DNA of 64,000 nt. Origin: Bradyrhizobium sp. AZCC 2176 (GTDB lineage Bacteria; Pseudomonadota; Alphaproteobacteria; Rhizobiales; Xanthobacteraceae). Position numbers and translations under genes: made by a program. The stretch covers positions 6,351,501 through 6,415,500 of the forward strand of contig NZ_JAZHRX010000001.1 in NCBI RefSeq assembly GCF_036924645.1. Reading direction: 5' to 3'. Below are positions 56,035 to 63,691 of the stretch, piece after piece. Numbering within the stretch: the first letter of the stretch is position 1; each line of letters begins with the position of its first letter. Under the pieces are notes generated by a model, which saw only the letters and a list, made by a program, of their open reading frames with translations, did not search any database and was not told the DNA's origin.

Positions 56035-56314
56035 GTTCATGAGGTGCCCCTCGACGGCCGGCGATCAGCTTCAGCCAGGGCGCCAAATGGAAGACGCTCA
56101 TCAGCAAGTACATCGGGACCATTCCGCCGAGCGGTGACGCGCTCGCGATCGAACACAACGCGTCCGGCTGGCCACCGCCAAGGACGCCCGTCAGTAGCGC
56201 CATCATCGCAAAGGTCGGCGTGGCCGCGAGATAGAGCCCATTGGCCGACCTGAGCGCGGCGGCGCTCCAGCGGATCGCACTGCCTTCGGATCCGCTGGAG
56301 CATGCGTGGCTCAT
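55940..56314 (-). CDS. Small membrane protein, coupled to the DUF899 gene
   Basis: The 124-residue protein starts MSHACSSGSEGSAIRWSAAALRSANG and has two or three helices (about residues 30-48 and 63-85). Its ATG overlaps the DUF899 stop codon by 4 nt, so it is translationally coupled and probably real. The last 30 or so residues are encoded opposite the end of tctA and are proline-, arginine- and alanine-rich, unlike the rest. The original C-terminus may have been lost or extended here. The function is unknown. Confidence 0.65.
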   Translation of the reverse strand: MSHACSSGSEGSAIRWSAAALRSANGLYLAATPTFAMMALLTGVLGGGQPDALCSIASASPLGGMVPMYLLMSVFHLAPWLKLIAGRRGAPHELTRPAPPGGCAGSPGIPSAETAPRRERAAWR

Positions 56315-57060
56315 GGCTTCGCACTCGCGGACTGCTTCCGGAACGCAGCCTCGCCGGCGTCCGACACTTCGACCCATCTCTTGTCGGGTGCCGCGCCTTC
56401 AACGTAGCTGTCGTGCCAGTTCCACCACTTGTAGGTCGGGGTCTGCGGATAGCCTTCCGGAGAATCCTCCCACTCCTCCTGGCGCCCGAGCGGCGTGATG
56501 TCGAGATAATTCCAGGTGCCCCCCATCTGCTCGTCGCCGCGGTTGTTGATGAAGTACGTCCGGTAGATTTTGTCGCCGTCGCGGAAGAACACGTTGGTGC
56601 CGTGCCACTCGTCGACGCCGAAATCGGCATCGAAGCTGTCCGTGATGGTGTACCAGGGGATCATTTCCCATCCCATTTGTGCCTTCTGGCGCGCGATGTC
56701 GGCCTGCGGTGCGCGCGAGGCGAACACGAGCGTGGTGTCACGGGCGTTGAGATGGGCGGGATGAGCGACCTGGTCGGCCACCATCGAGCAGCCGCGGCAG
56801 GCGTGCTCGGGCCAGCCGAACACGCCGGGCTCGTAGAACGCGCGGTAGACGATCAATTGGTGGCGGCCTTCGAACAGATCGCGCAAGCTCGCTTTGCCCT
56901 TGGGCCCCTCGAACGTGTACTCCTTCTCCACGGCCAGCCACGGCATCCGCCGACGCTCGGCGGCCATGGCGTCACGGGCGTGGGTCAATTGCTTCTCCTT
57001 CACCAGCAATTTCTGGCGCGTGGCTTCCCACTCCTCAGCTGAAACGGCATGTATCTGCAT
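56311..57060 (-). CDS. DUF899 thioredoxin-like protein
   Basis: The 249-residue protein belongs to the DUF899 family: the N-terminal EEWEATRQKLLVKEKQLTHARD, the RMPWLAVEKEYTFEGPKGKASL segment and ACRGCSMVADQVAH near residue 93 are typical. The fold is thioredoxin-like with a CRGC motif. DUF899 genes are often next to ArsR and SRPBCC genes, as here. It lies 48 nt after the SRPBCC gene. The biochemical role is unknown. Confidence 0.88.
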   Translation of the reverse strand: MQIHAVSAEEWEATRQKLLVKEKQLTHARDAMAAERRRMPWLAVEKEYTFEGPKGKASLRDLFEGRHQLIVYRAFYEPGVFGWPEHACRGCSMVADQVAHPAHLNARDTTLVFASRAPQADIARQKAQMGWEMIPWYTITDSFDADFGVDEWHGTNVFFRDGDKIYRTYFINNRGDEQMGGTWNYLDITPLGRQEEWEDSPEGYPQTPTYKWWNWHDSYVEGAAPDKRWVEVSDAGEAAFRKQSASAKP

Positions 57061-57108
57061 AGCTAATCTCCTGTTTGTTGCAGTGTTTGTTGTAGTGTTG
57101 CGTGCTTG

Positions 57109-57642
57109 TCAGGCCGGCAGCCGGCGGTCGTATTCCTGCTGCAGGCGGGCCCAGCCATCCCAGAATGGCGCCGGTTCCTTGTCGTTGGCGCGGGCGACCA
57201 GGACATCGAGATGCATATGCCAGCCGGCCATGTGCTTGAGCAGCGTGGCGCGGTCGGGGAAGCGCCGATGGATGATCGTGAGCAGCACGCCCTTGCCTTT
57301 GGGCTCCAGTTCGAACGTCACGTCACCCGTGCTGTTCCAGGTGATCGACAATTTTCGGGGCGGATCGAATTCGGTAATCCGGCTCTGCATGCGATGTTCG
57401 CCGCCAAAGCCGGCCGGGGCCTTGCCGGGCGGATCCGTCAATTCGTCGTTGCGCCAGACGAGCTCGAACGGCGCGCCGGCCTTCATCTCCATGTCGCCTG
57501 CCGCCAGCCATTTACGACGCAACTCGCTGTCGGTGAGATAGGCCCAGATGCGTTCGATCGGGCCGGGCAGAAGCCTTTGGATCTTGAGTGTCGTCGGCTC
57601 GATCAACTCGCCATAGGCATCGGGCTTTGTCGTTGCATTCAT
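57109..57642 (-). CDS. SRPBCC (AHSA1-like) protein
   Basis: The 177-residue protein matches the activator of Hsp90 ATPase-like START-domain family: IQRLLPGPIERIWAYLTDSELRRKWL near residue 23 and a helical C-terminus with FWDGWARLQQEYDRRL. Such proteins bind hydrophobic ligands. It begins three nucleotides after the ArsR gene, forming the common ArsR-SRPBCC pair. The ligand is unknown. Confidence 0.9.
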   Translation of the reverse strand: MNATTKPDAYGELIEPTTLKIQRLLPGPIERIWAYLTDSELRRKWLAAGDMEMKAGAPFELVWRNDELTDPPGKAPAGFGGEHRMQSRITEFDPPRKLSITWNSTGDVTFELEPKGKGVLLTIIHRRFPDRATLLKHMAGWHMHLDVLVARANDKEPAPFWDGWARLQQEYDRRLPA

Positions 57643-57645
57643 TGT

Positions 57646-57999
57646 CTACTCCTTCACCTGCTTTGCCTTCGCCTCGTCCTCTGCACGCAGCAGGGCCTCC
57701 AGCGAGTCGAGTTTTGCGCTCCAGAAACGCTCGTAGCGCCTGAGCCAGGCATTTGCTTCCGCCAGCCGACTCGCTTCGAGGCGGCACAGATGGGTGCGGC
57801 CGCGGATCGTGCGCTTCACCAGCCCGGCATTCTCCAGCACCCGCACATGTTTCGACGCGCCGGCGAAGCTCATGTGAAATGGCGTCGCCATTTCCCCGAT
57901 GGTGAGCTCCCGCTCGGCCAGATGACCAAGCATCGCGCGGCGCGTCGGGTCCGCCAGCGCGTGAAAAACAGCATCGAGATGTGCCGAATGCTCAACCAT
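57646..57999 (-). CDS. ArsR-family transcriptional repressor
   Basis: The 117-residue winged-helix protein has FHALADPTRRAMLGHLAERE near its start and the recognition segment HMSFAGASKHVRVLENAGLV. It lacks the CxC metal-binding motif, so it is of the non-metal type usually paired with SRPBCC proteins. It heads a four-gene operon (ArsR, SRPBCC, DUF899, membrane protein). A perfect 12-bp palindrome upstream is a likely operator. Confidence 0.92.
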   Translation of the reverse strand: MVEHSAHLDAVFHALADPTRRAMLGHLAERELTIGEMATPFHMSFAGASKHVRVLENAGLVKRTIRGRTHLCRLEASRLAEANAWLRRYERFWSAKLDSLEALLRAEDEAKAKQVKE

Positions 58000-58032
58000 G
58001 TGGTTTAGTATAGAGGCGCGGCGCCGATAGTC

Positions 58033-58044
58033 AACCGATCGGTT
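58033..58044. promoter_or_regulatory. ArsR operator palindrome
   Basis: AACCGATCGGTT is a perfect 12-bp palindrome 33 bp upstream of the ArsR start codon. Its AACC-N4-GGTT form is a type seen near ArsR-SRPBCC operons. Autoregulation by the ArsR protein is inferred. Confidence 0.6.
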
Positions 58045-58085
58045 TAACGTTTTCGTGATGGACCCCTGCGGTTCCGGAACTGCGC

Positions 58086-59171
58086 CTAGTTGTCGGGCGC
58101 CGTGTAGACGGCGCAGGGAGACGCGATGCCGCGCAGCGAATGCGTTCCCAGCGGGATCAGCGTCGTGCTTGTCTCAATGGCGACCGCGCCCGAGATCAAA
58201 ACTGTTCGGCCAAGCGGCCGGCAGAGCCCTTCCAGCCGGCTGACCAGATTCACCGCAGGACCGATCGCGGTGAAATCCAGCCGGTCGGCCGCGCCGACAT
58301 TGCCCCATAGAATTTCGCCAAGGTGCAGCGCCACACCGAACGCCAGCGGCGGTAGCCCCTGCTCTCGCCGGCTCGTATCGAGATGCGCCATGCCGGCCTT
58401 CGCGGAAGCAACCGCGCGCAGTGCCGCGTCGCAGGCCTCGCGCGGCTTGTCGCCGACCGGGAAGATCGCGAGCACGCCGTCGCCGATGAATTTCAACACC
58501 TCGCCGCCAAAGGCATGCACGGCGCCGCCGATGCAGTCGAACCAGCCGCCGAGTGCGGCGATGACGGCAGCGGGAGGCTCGGCTTCGGATAGCGCGGTGA
58601 AGCTGCGCAGATCCCCATAGAGCAGCACCGCCCGAATGGTCTCGCCGACCTCGCGCCGTAGCGGCCCCGCCAGCACGCGCGCGGCGCTGCGCCGGCCGAG
58701 ATAGGCCTCGAGCGCGGCCGATAGCGTCGCGCGCGCCGAAAGTGCGGCGAGCGGCGCTGCGGCAAAGCGGGCGGCCTCGCGCAATCGATTGGCTTCCGCT
58801 TCCGTGAACCGGTGCGGCCCGATCCAGCCGAGCACCGGCCCGCCTTCTCCCGCGCCAACGGTGTCTTCATGCACCACGCCGCCGGCGAGCCCGGCCAGCC
58901 AGTTTCGGCCCGCATCGCCGGACGAACTCCCCGCGCGACCAAATCCCACCGGTGCAAATCCCACCGCCTCGATCACTTCGCCGTTCCCGGCCCGCCACAG
59001 CCAGGTGCGACGGGCGATGATCGGGTGCGGCACGGCCAGCGTCAGCGCCCCACCGGCGAGCGGCATGTCGTCCGCAAGCAAGCGCGTGCCGAGTTCGGCG
59101 AGGAACCGGTCTGCGCCCGGCGAAGCGCCGGCCGCGTCGACCAGCCATGTCAGCGTCGAACTTAGTTGCAT
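58086..59171 (-). CDS. Class III adenylate/guanylate cyclase, soluble
   Basis: The 361-residue protein has an unrecognised N-terminal domain (about residues 1-180) with FRFTEAE-like hydrophilic stretches and a C-terminal cyclase domain (about 185-355). Metal aspartates are in AVLLYGDLRSFTALS and LKFIGDGVLAIF, the base-contacting threonine is in LDFTAIG, and N-x3-R is in VNLVSRLE. No membrane helix is seen. It should make cAMP under control of the N-terminal sensor. It is a stand-alone gene. Confidence 0.88.
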   Translation of the reverse strand: MQLSSTLTWLVDAAGASPGADRFLAELGTRLLADDMPLAGGALTLAVPHPIIARRTWLWRAGNGEVIEAVGFAPVGFGRAGSSSGDAGRNWLAGLAGGVVHEDTVGAGEGGPVLGWIGPHRFTEAEANRLREAARFAAAPLAALSARATLSAALEAYLGRRSAARVLAGPLRREVGETIRAVLLYGDLRSFTALSEAEPPAAVIAALGGWFDCIGGAVHAFGGEVLKFIGDGVLAIFPVGDKPREACDAALRAVASAKAGMAHLDTSRREQGLPPLAFGVALHLGEILWGNVGAADRLDFTAIGPAVNLVSRLEGLCRPLGRTVLISGAVAIETSTTLIPLGTHSLRGIASPCAVYTAPDN

Positions 59172-59292
59172 GGTCCGACCCTATGGCAGAGACAATTCAT
59201 TATCATCATCGGCACTTGGTAAATTCCCGCGCCGGCATATGTTCTCGTGCGGGTTGCAGTCCCCACCATGCCAATGAGAAGTGAGGTTTTCG

Positions 59293-59748
59293 ATGCCTGA
59301 AACATTTGTCGTCCAGCGCGAGACCCAGATCGCCGCACCGCGCGCCAGCGTGTTCGCCTTCCTGACGGACCCTGAGAAGATCGTGCAATGGATGGGCACC
59401 GAGGCCGTGACGGAGATGCATCCGGGCGGGCTTTACCTGCTGAAGGGCGTCGGCAGCGCGACGGCGCGCGGCACGTTCCGCGAGGTGGTGCCGGTGCATC
59501 GCCTTGCCTACAGTTTTGGCTGGGAAGGCAATGACGAGGTGCCACCGGGATCAGGCCTGATCGAGATCGACCTGATCGAACAGGACGGCGGCACGTTGCT
59601 GCGCATGACCCATAGCGGGCTTCCCAGCGCGGCGCATCAGGCGAGCCATGCCAAGGGTTGGATCCATTATATCGGCAGGCTGACCAAGGTGGCTGCCGGC
59701 CAGGATCCCGGCCCCGATCGCGGGCCGAACGGCACCCGCAACGCGTGA
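59293..59748 (+). CDS. SRPBCC-family protein
   Basis: The 151-residue protein has the START-like pattern VVQRETQIAAPRASVFAFLTDPEKIVQWMGTEA, with WEGNDEVPPGSGLIEIDL in the second half. It is similar in type to, but distinct from, the SRPBCC protein of the ArsR operon. GAGG lies ahead of the ATG at 59293. The ligand is unknown and it is not in an obvious operon. Confidence 0.87.
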   Translation: MPETFVVQRETQIAAPRASVFAFLTDPEKIVQWMGTEAVTEMHPGGLYLLKGVGSATARGTFREVVPVHRLAYSFGWEGNDEVPPGSGLIEIDLIEQDGGTLLRMTHSGLPSAAHQASHAKGWIHYIGRLTKVAAGQDPGPDRGPNGTRNA

Positions 59749-59769
59749 GGATCGTATCGGTCAAGACGA

Positions 59770-60465
59770 TCAGTCCTCTTTCTTCAACACGGTCACGTGG
59801 AGACGGCGGCGGATTTCCATCCCCTGCCGCCGGTAGAGCGCGATGGCCGAGTGATTGCTGGTGAAGACGTGCAGGAAGGGAATTTCTCCGCGCGACACAA
59901 TCTGGCGGGAGATGGCGGATAGCAGCATCTGCCCATAGCCGCGGCCGCGGTGAGATGGATGCACGCAGACGGCGGTCATCTCGGTGTAGTGGGCGGGCTT
60001 CATCCGCTCGCCCGCCATCGCGACAAGCTGGCCGTCGACGCGGATGCCGAGGAACGTACCGAGCTCACGGGTCCGCGCGCTGAACGGGCCGGGCTTGGTG
60101 AGCGCCGTCAGTTCGATCATCGCTGGAACGTCGTCGGCACCGAGGGTAACGATGTCGACGCCGATGGTCGGCGTTTCGACCGGCGTTCCGATCATCTGCT
60201 CGCCGGTGTCCGCCAGCGCGATCTTGAATCCGGCAGGCGGCTTCACGGCATCCGGCGTGAACAGCACGGCGATGTCCCGCGGCGACATCAGCGCGCCAAG
60301 CGCTGCAAAGCTTTCGGGCGACATGTCCGCCGTGGCGGCGAACGGCGTGATCTCTGTCGGAAAGCGCCGTGCACGGGCGTCGCCTTCGGCCAACGCCTGC
60401 TGCGTGGTGGTCAGCGCGGTCCAGATCGGATAATCGAGCGGATGGTTTGCGTCGGGGACAGACAT
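59770..60465 (-). CDS. GNAT-family N-acetyltransferase
   Basis: The 231-residue protein has the acetyl-CoA binding motif VCVHPSHRGRGYGQMLLSAI near residue 165 and the FTSNHSAIALYRRQGMEI segment near 202, both typical of GNAT (FR47-like) enzymes. An N-terminal domain of about 100 residues is less conserved. The ATG at 60465 was chosen; the upstream frame lies within the SDR gene. It follows the SDR gene by 37 nt in the MarR-SDR-GNAT unit. Confidence 0.85.
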   Translation of the reverse strand: MSVPDANHPLDYPIWTALTTTQQALAEGDARARRFPTEITPFAATADMSPESFAALGALMSPRDIAVLFTPDAVKPPAGFKIALADTGEQMIGTPVETPTIGVDIVTLGADDVPAMIELTALTKPGPFSARTRELGTFLGIRVDGQLVAMAGERMKPAHYTEMTAVCVHPSHRGRGYGQMLLSAISRQIVSRGEIPFLHVFTSNHSAIALYRRQGMEIRRRLHVTVLKKED

Positions 60466-60502
60466 CGGACTGCTTTCATTCTCACCCAATTGCACGACAA
60501 CG

Positions 60503-61474
60503 CTAGCGGTAATCGCTGAGCTCGGCCACCTTGCCGCCCTCCCGGACCTCGGCCGTGTAGCGCCAGATGTCCGGCCGCGAGCCGTCGATGTCCGTAAAGC
60601 CATAGTGGCGGGCGAGTTCGCCGGAGCTCACCGATTTCTGATTCCACTTGCCGCGATCCGGATCGGCGGCGAGCGCGGCCACGGCGCGGCCGACATAGCG
60701 TGGCGATTCCGACAGCGCGAAATCGGGCGGCGCCTGGTGCCGGCCTTCCCTCGCCGTCAGCGCCTCGCGCCAGTTCGTTTCGCGGACACCGAAATTCTCC
60801 AGCATCATTTCCGAGCGCAGCCAGCCCGGCGTGATCGCAACCGCCGTGGCCCCATGCGGCGCGAGTTCATGGCCTTGCGAGAACGCCAGACGGTTCACGC
60901 TCTGCTTGACGAGGTCATAGAACACGGAGATCCGATAGTGCTGCGCGTTGTAGTCGGCGGTGCCGTCGGTGACTTCGACGAGCAGGCCGCCGGGCTGCGC
61001 GACCAGCAGCGGCAACAGATAATGCGACGTCACCAGATGCGTCTCGATGCCGAGCCGCAGAATCCGCAAGCCTTTCTGCAGGTCGAGCTTCCAGATCGGC
61101 GTATTCCATTGCGGCGGCCCACCTTTCAGTACTTCGGCACCCCAGATGTCGTTGACGAGCATATCGATGCGGCCGTACTCGCCACGGATACGTTCGGCCA
61201 ACGCCGCGACCTGCGCCGGTTCGAGATGGTCGACCGCGATGGCGATGCCCTTGCCGCCCAGCCCGGCCACAAGCTCGGCGGTCTCCTCGATCGTCTCGTG
61301 CCGGTCATAGTCGGATCGCGTTGGCGCACCGGCGCGCGTGCTGCGGCCGGTGCAGATCACCGTCGCGCCGGCCTCGCCGAGCGCTGTGGCGATGCCGCGG
61401 CCAGCGCCGCGCGTCGCGCCTGCCACGACGGCGATACGTCCGCGAAGCGAGCCCTTCTCTGCCACGCCATTCAT
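60503..61474 (-). CDS. Short-chain dehydrogenase/reductase
   Basis: The 323-residue SDR has GATRGAGRGIA near residue 19, VNDIWG near 103 and the YxxxK pair in FYDLVKQSVNRLA near 190, so it is likely active. The ATG at 61474 (MNGVAEKGSLRG) is preceded by GGGGAAG. It lies 62 nt after the MarR gene and 37 nt before the GNAT gene. Regulation by that MarR protein is likely. The substrate is unknown. Confidence 0.88.
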   Translation of the reverse strand: MNGVAEKGSLRGRIAVVAGATRGAGRGIATALGEAGATVICTGRSTRAGAPTRSDYDRHETIEETAELVAGLGGKGIAIAVDHLEPAQVAALAERIRGEYGRIDMLVNDIWGAEVLKGGPPQWNTPIWKLDLQKGLRILRLGIETHLVTSHYLLPLLVAQPGGLLVEVTDGTADYNAQHYRISVFYDLVKQSVNRLAFSQGHELAPHGATAVAITPGWLRSEMMLENFGVRETNWREALTAREGRHQAPPDFALSESPRYVGRAVAALAADPDRGKWNQKSVSSGELARHYGFTDIDGSRPDIWRYTAEVREGGKVAELSDYR

Positions 61475-61536
61475 TGCAGCTTCCCCTTCACGCGTCGCCG
61501 GAGGCCGACCACATCGAAGCGCCGTCGAGCGCTCCG

Positions 61537-62070
61537 TCACGCCTCCTCCGCCGTCGCCTTGATCAGATTGTCGCGCAACGTGACGACATTTTCCTGCAGC
61601 CGCGCGAACTCGTCCGGCTTGAGTCCGGTCGAGGCCACGAGGTTCATGTGCATGCCCTTCTCGCGCAACCGCCGGCCGGCCTCGGTAAGGCTGACGCGCA
61701 CCTGCCGCTCGTCCGCGGGATCGCGCTGGCGGCGCAGATAACCCATCGACTCCAGCTTTTTCAGGATCGGCGTCAGCGTGTTGGATTCCAGGAACATCTT
61801 TTCGCCAAGCTCGCTCACCGTCTGGCCGTCCCGCTCCCACAACGCCACGATCGCGATCCATTGCGGATAGGTCAGGCCGAGATCGTCGAGGCCCTTCCGG
61901 TAGGCCCGGCCGAAGGCGAGGTTGGCCGAGTAGATCGCAAAGCAGAGGAAATCGCCAAGTCGCCGGTCGGCCCCCGGCGGTTTCGCCTTCTGGCCGGCCT
62001 TTGAATTATCTCGGGAATTGTCCCTGGAACCCGCCGCCTGGGCGGATTTGGGATCATCATTCGGTTTCAT
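61537..62070 (-). CDS. MarR-family transcriptional regulator
   Basis: The 177-residue protein has a disordered N-terminal region of about 35 residues, then a MarR winged helix with LTYPQWIAIVALWERDGQTVSEL, LESNTLTPILKKLESMGYL and the wing RQRDPADERQVRVSLT. The ATG at 62070 (MKPNDDPKSAQ) was chosen over starts in the operator region. Members of this OhrR-like branch often sense peroxide through a cysteine; the sequence AYIFCFA/LCFAIYSANLAFGRA contains a single Cys near residue 43. It probably represses itself and the divergent VOC-cupin genes. Confidence 0.9.
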   Translation of the reverse strand: MKPNDDPKSAQAAGSRDNSRDNSKAGQKAKPPGADRRLGDFLCFAIYSANLAFGRAYRKGLDDLGLTYPQWIAIVALWERDGQTVSELGEKMFLESNTLTPILKKLESMGYLRRQRDPADERQVRVSLTEAGRRLREKGMHMNLVASTGLKPDEFARLQENVVTLRDNLIKATAEEA

Positions 62071-62115
62071 GGGGGTCGTCCTTTTCGACACGAACATGTG
62101 AAGTCTCGCATCCAT

Positions 62116-62207
62116 ATATATCGCATCCGATTAAATCGGAAGGGTTGACAGTTGGGCTCCACCGGCATTTATAGGACGTACACGAATATATCGTACACGA
62201 TCTAATC
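62116..62207. promoter_or_regulatory. Two MarR operator-like sites in the divergent promoter
   Basis: Two 22-bp sites (62116-62137 and 62186-62207) match at 17 of 22 positions, both with the core ATATATCG-N4-CGAT followed by AATC. They are 70 bp apart between the MarR gene and the VOC gene; the second lies just before the VOC ribosome-binding site (GGAGAG). Their repetition and dyad core make them likely MarR operators. Confidence 0.65.
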
Positions 62208-62220
62208 AGAGGAGAGAGCC

Positions 62221-62898
62221 ATGACCACCACATCTGCAAACCAGACGTCGAATGCGCCGGCGATTGACCTCAAGCTCGAAATCGTCGTCATCCCGGTCTC
62301 TGACGTCGAACGCGCCAAGCAGTTTTATGCAAAACTCGGCTGGCGGCTCGACGCCGACTTCGCCGGCCCCGACGATTACCGCGTGATCCAGTTCACCCCG
62401 CCCGGCTCCAACGCCTCGGTCATCTTCGGCAAGGGCGTCACTCCGGCCGCCCCCGGCTCCGCGCAAGGGCTCTATTTGATCGTCTCCGATATTGAGGCGG
62501 CGCGTCAGAACCTGCGCGCGCGCGGCATCGAAGTCAGCGAGGCCTTCCACCACGAAGGCGACGTGCACAGCGGCACCGACGAACCCTATCTGTTCGGACG
62601 GCGCCGGGTGAGCGGCCCGGATCCGGAACGCGGCAGCTACCGCTCCTACGCCTCGTTCAGCGATCCCGACGGCAATGGCTGGCTGCTGCAGGAAGTCACC
62701 GCGCGGTTGCCCGGACGTATCGACGGCAACGGCACCTCGTTCACCTCGTCGGCCGATCTCGCCGCCGCGTTCCGCCGGGCGGCCGCCGCCCATGGCGAGT
62801 ACGAAAAGCAGAACGGCGGCAAGCACGATGAGAACTGGCCGGACTGGTACGCTGACTACATCGTCAACGAACAGCGCGGCCGGCAGCAGGCCGCATGA
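62221..62898 (+). CDS. VOC-family (glyoxalase-like) protein
   Basis: The 225-residue protein has a vicinal oxygen chelate domain: IVVIPVSDVERAKQFYAKLGWRLDADF near residue 22 and FSDPDGNGWLLQEVT near 145. Metal-binding His/Glu/Gln residues are partly recognisable. A C-terminal helical extension of about 65 residues follows. It is divergent from the marR gene and separated by the operator pair. The reaction may be detoxification or ring cleavage; no substrate is evident. Confidence 0.87.
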   Translation: MTTTSANQTSNAPAIDLKLEIVVIPVSDVERAKQFYAKLGWRLDADFAGPDDYRVIQFTPPGSNASVIFGKGVTPAAPGSAQGLYLIVSDIEAARQNLRARGIEVSEAFHHEGDVHSGTDEPYLFGRRRVSGPDPERGSYRSYASFSDPDGNGWLLQEVTARLPGRIDGNGTSFTSSADLAAAFRRAAAAHGEYEKQNGGKHDENWPDWYADYIVNEQRGRQQAA

Positions 62899-62980
62899 GC
62901 AGGCGAAGCTGTCATCGGCGGCGGCACGTCCCATGCGTTCGCCGCCGGTGAGGACGCCAGCCCAACAAAGGAGATCCATC

Positions 62981-63469
62981 GTGCGTAGACTATCCAAAAG
63001 CCTCTCATTCCTTTCGCTTCCCGCGCTCGCGCTGGCCGTGACGCTTTCGACCGGAACAGCATCGGCTCAGACCACACAGGGCGCCGCGGGTGATCGAGCC
63101 GCAACTTCATCCGAGCGCCGCGACGATCTGGCCGGCAAGCTTGTCCGGCGCATCATCCAGCGCGCGCCGTCATCGATCCCAGGCCGTGAGATCGTGCAGG
63201 TGGAGACGGAGATTCCCGCGGGCGTCGAGTCCGGATGGCACGTTCATCCCGGCGAAGAGGTCGGCTACATCATCGCCGGCGAAGTCGAGATGAAGGTCGA
63301 GGGACGTCCCACCGTCATCCTGCACGCCGGCGACGGTTTCCTGATCCCGCCGCGGACACCGCACAATGCGCGTGACCTCGGTCCGGAAACGGGGCGGATG
63401 CTGTCGACCTATATCGTCGAGCAAGGCCAGCCGCTCGCGTCGTTCGTGCATCAGCATGTGGAGAAGTAG
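62981..63469 (+). CDS. Secreted cupin protein
   Basis: The 162-residue precursor has a signal peptide (about 1-29, ending GTASAQ) and a cupin domain with the metal motif GWHVHPGEEVGYIIAGEVEM near residue 85 and a second histidine in PRTPHNARDLG. A GTG at 62981 preceded by AAAGGAG was chosen; upstream the frame overlaps the VOC gene. It should bind a metal in the periplasm. It is probably cotranscribed with the VOC gene, 82 nt upstream. Confidence 0.85.
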   Translation: MRRLSKSLSFLSLPALALAVTLSTGTASAQTTQGAAGDRAATSSERRDDLAGKLVRRIIQRAPSSIPGREIVQVETEIPAGVESGWHVHPGEEVGYIIAGEVEMKVEGRPTVILHAGDGFLIPPRTPHNARDLGPETGRMLSTYIVEQGQPLASFVHQHVEK

Positions 63470-63508
63470 GCGGCATTTCCGATTCAGTTTTCGAACAGCC
63501 CCGGTGTC

Positions 63509-63531
63509 ATCGCCCGGCTCGACCGGGCGAT
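63509..63531. repeat. Short palindrome downstream of the cupin gene
   Basis: ATCGCCCGG (63509-63517) and CCGGGCGAT (63523-63531) form a 9-bp perfect stem around the loop CTCGA, 40 nt after the cupin stop. It may terminate that gene. Similar CGCCCGG/CCGGGCG palindromes are, from memory, frequent in Bradyrhizobium intergenic regions. Confidence 0.55.
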
Positions 63532-63555
63532 CCAGTACGCCGCGGCTTCTCCGCG

Positions 63556-63630
63556 TCATTGCGAGCGCAGCGAAGCAATCCATTCTTTCTTTATGCCGGG
63601 ACATGAATTGCTTCGCTGCGCCCGCAATGA
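63556..63630. repeat. 24-bp inverted repeat element
   Basis: The arms at 63556-63579 and 63607-63630 are reverse complements at 23 of 24 positions, separated by 27 nt. The arm core is GCGAGCGCAGCGAAGCAAT-like. This resembles a common Rhizobiales intergenic repeat; a partial half-copy appears at 21704-21720. Confidence 0.75.
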
Positions 63631-63691
63631 CGGTGGATACAGTTTCGCGATCTCGCGGCGCATTGCGCCCGAGGTGTGCACTTGAACTGTA

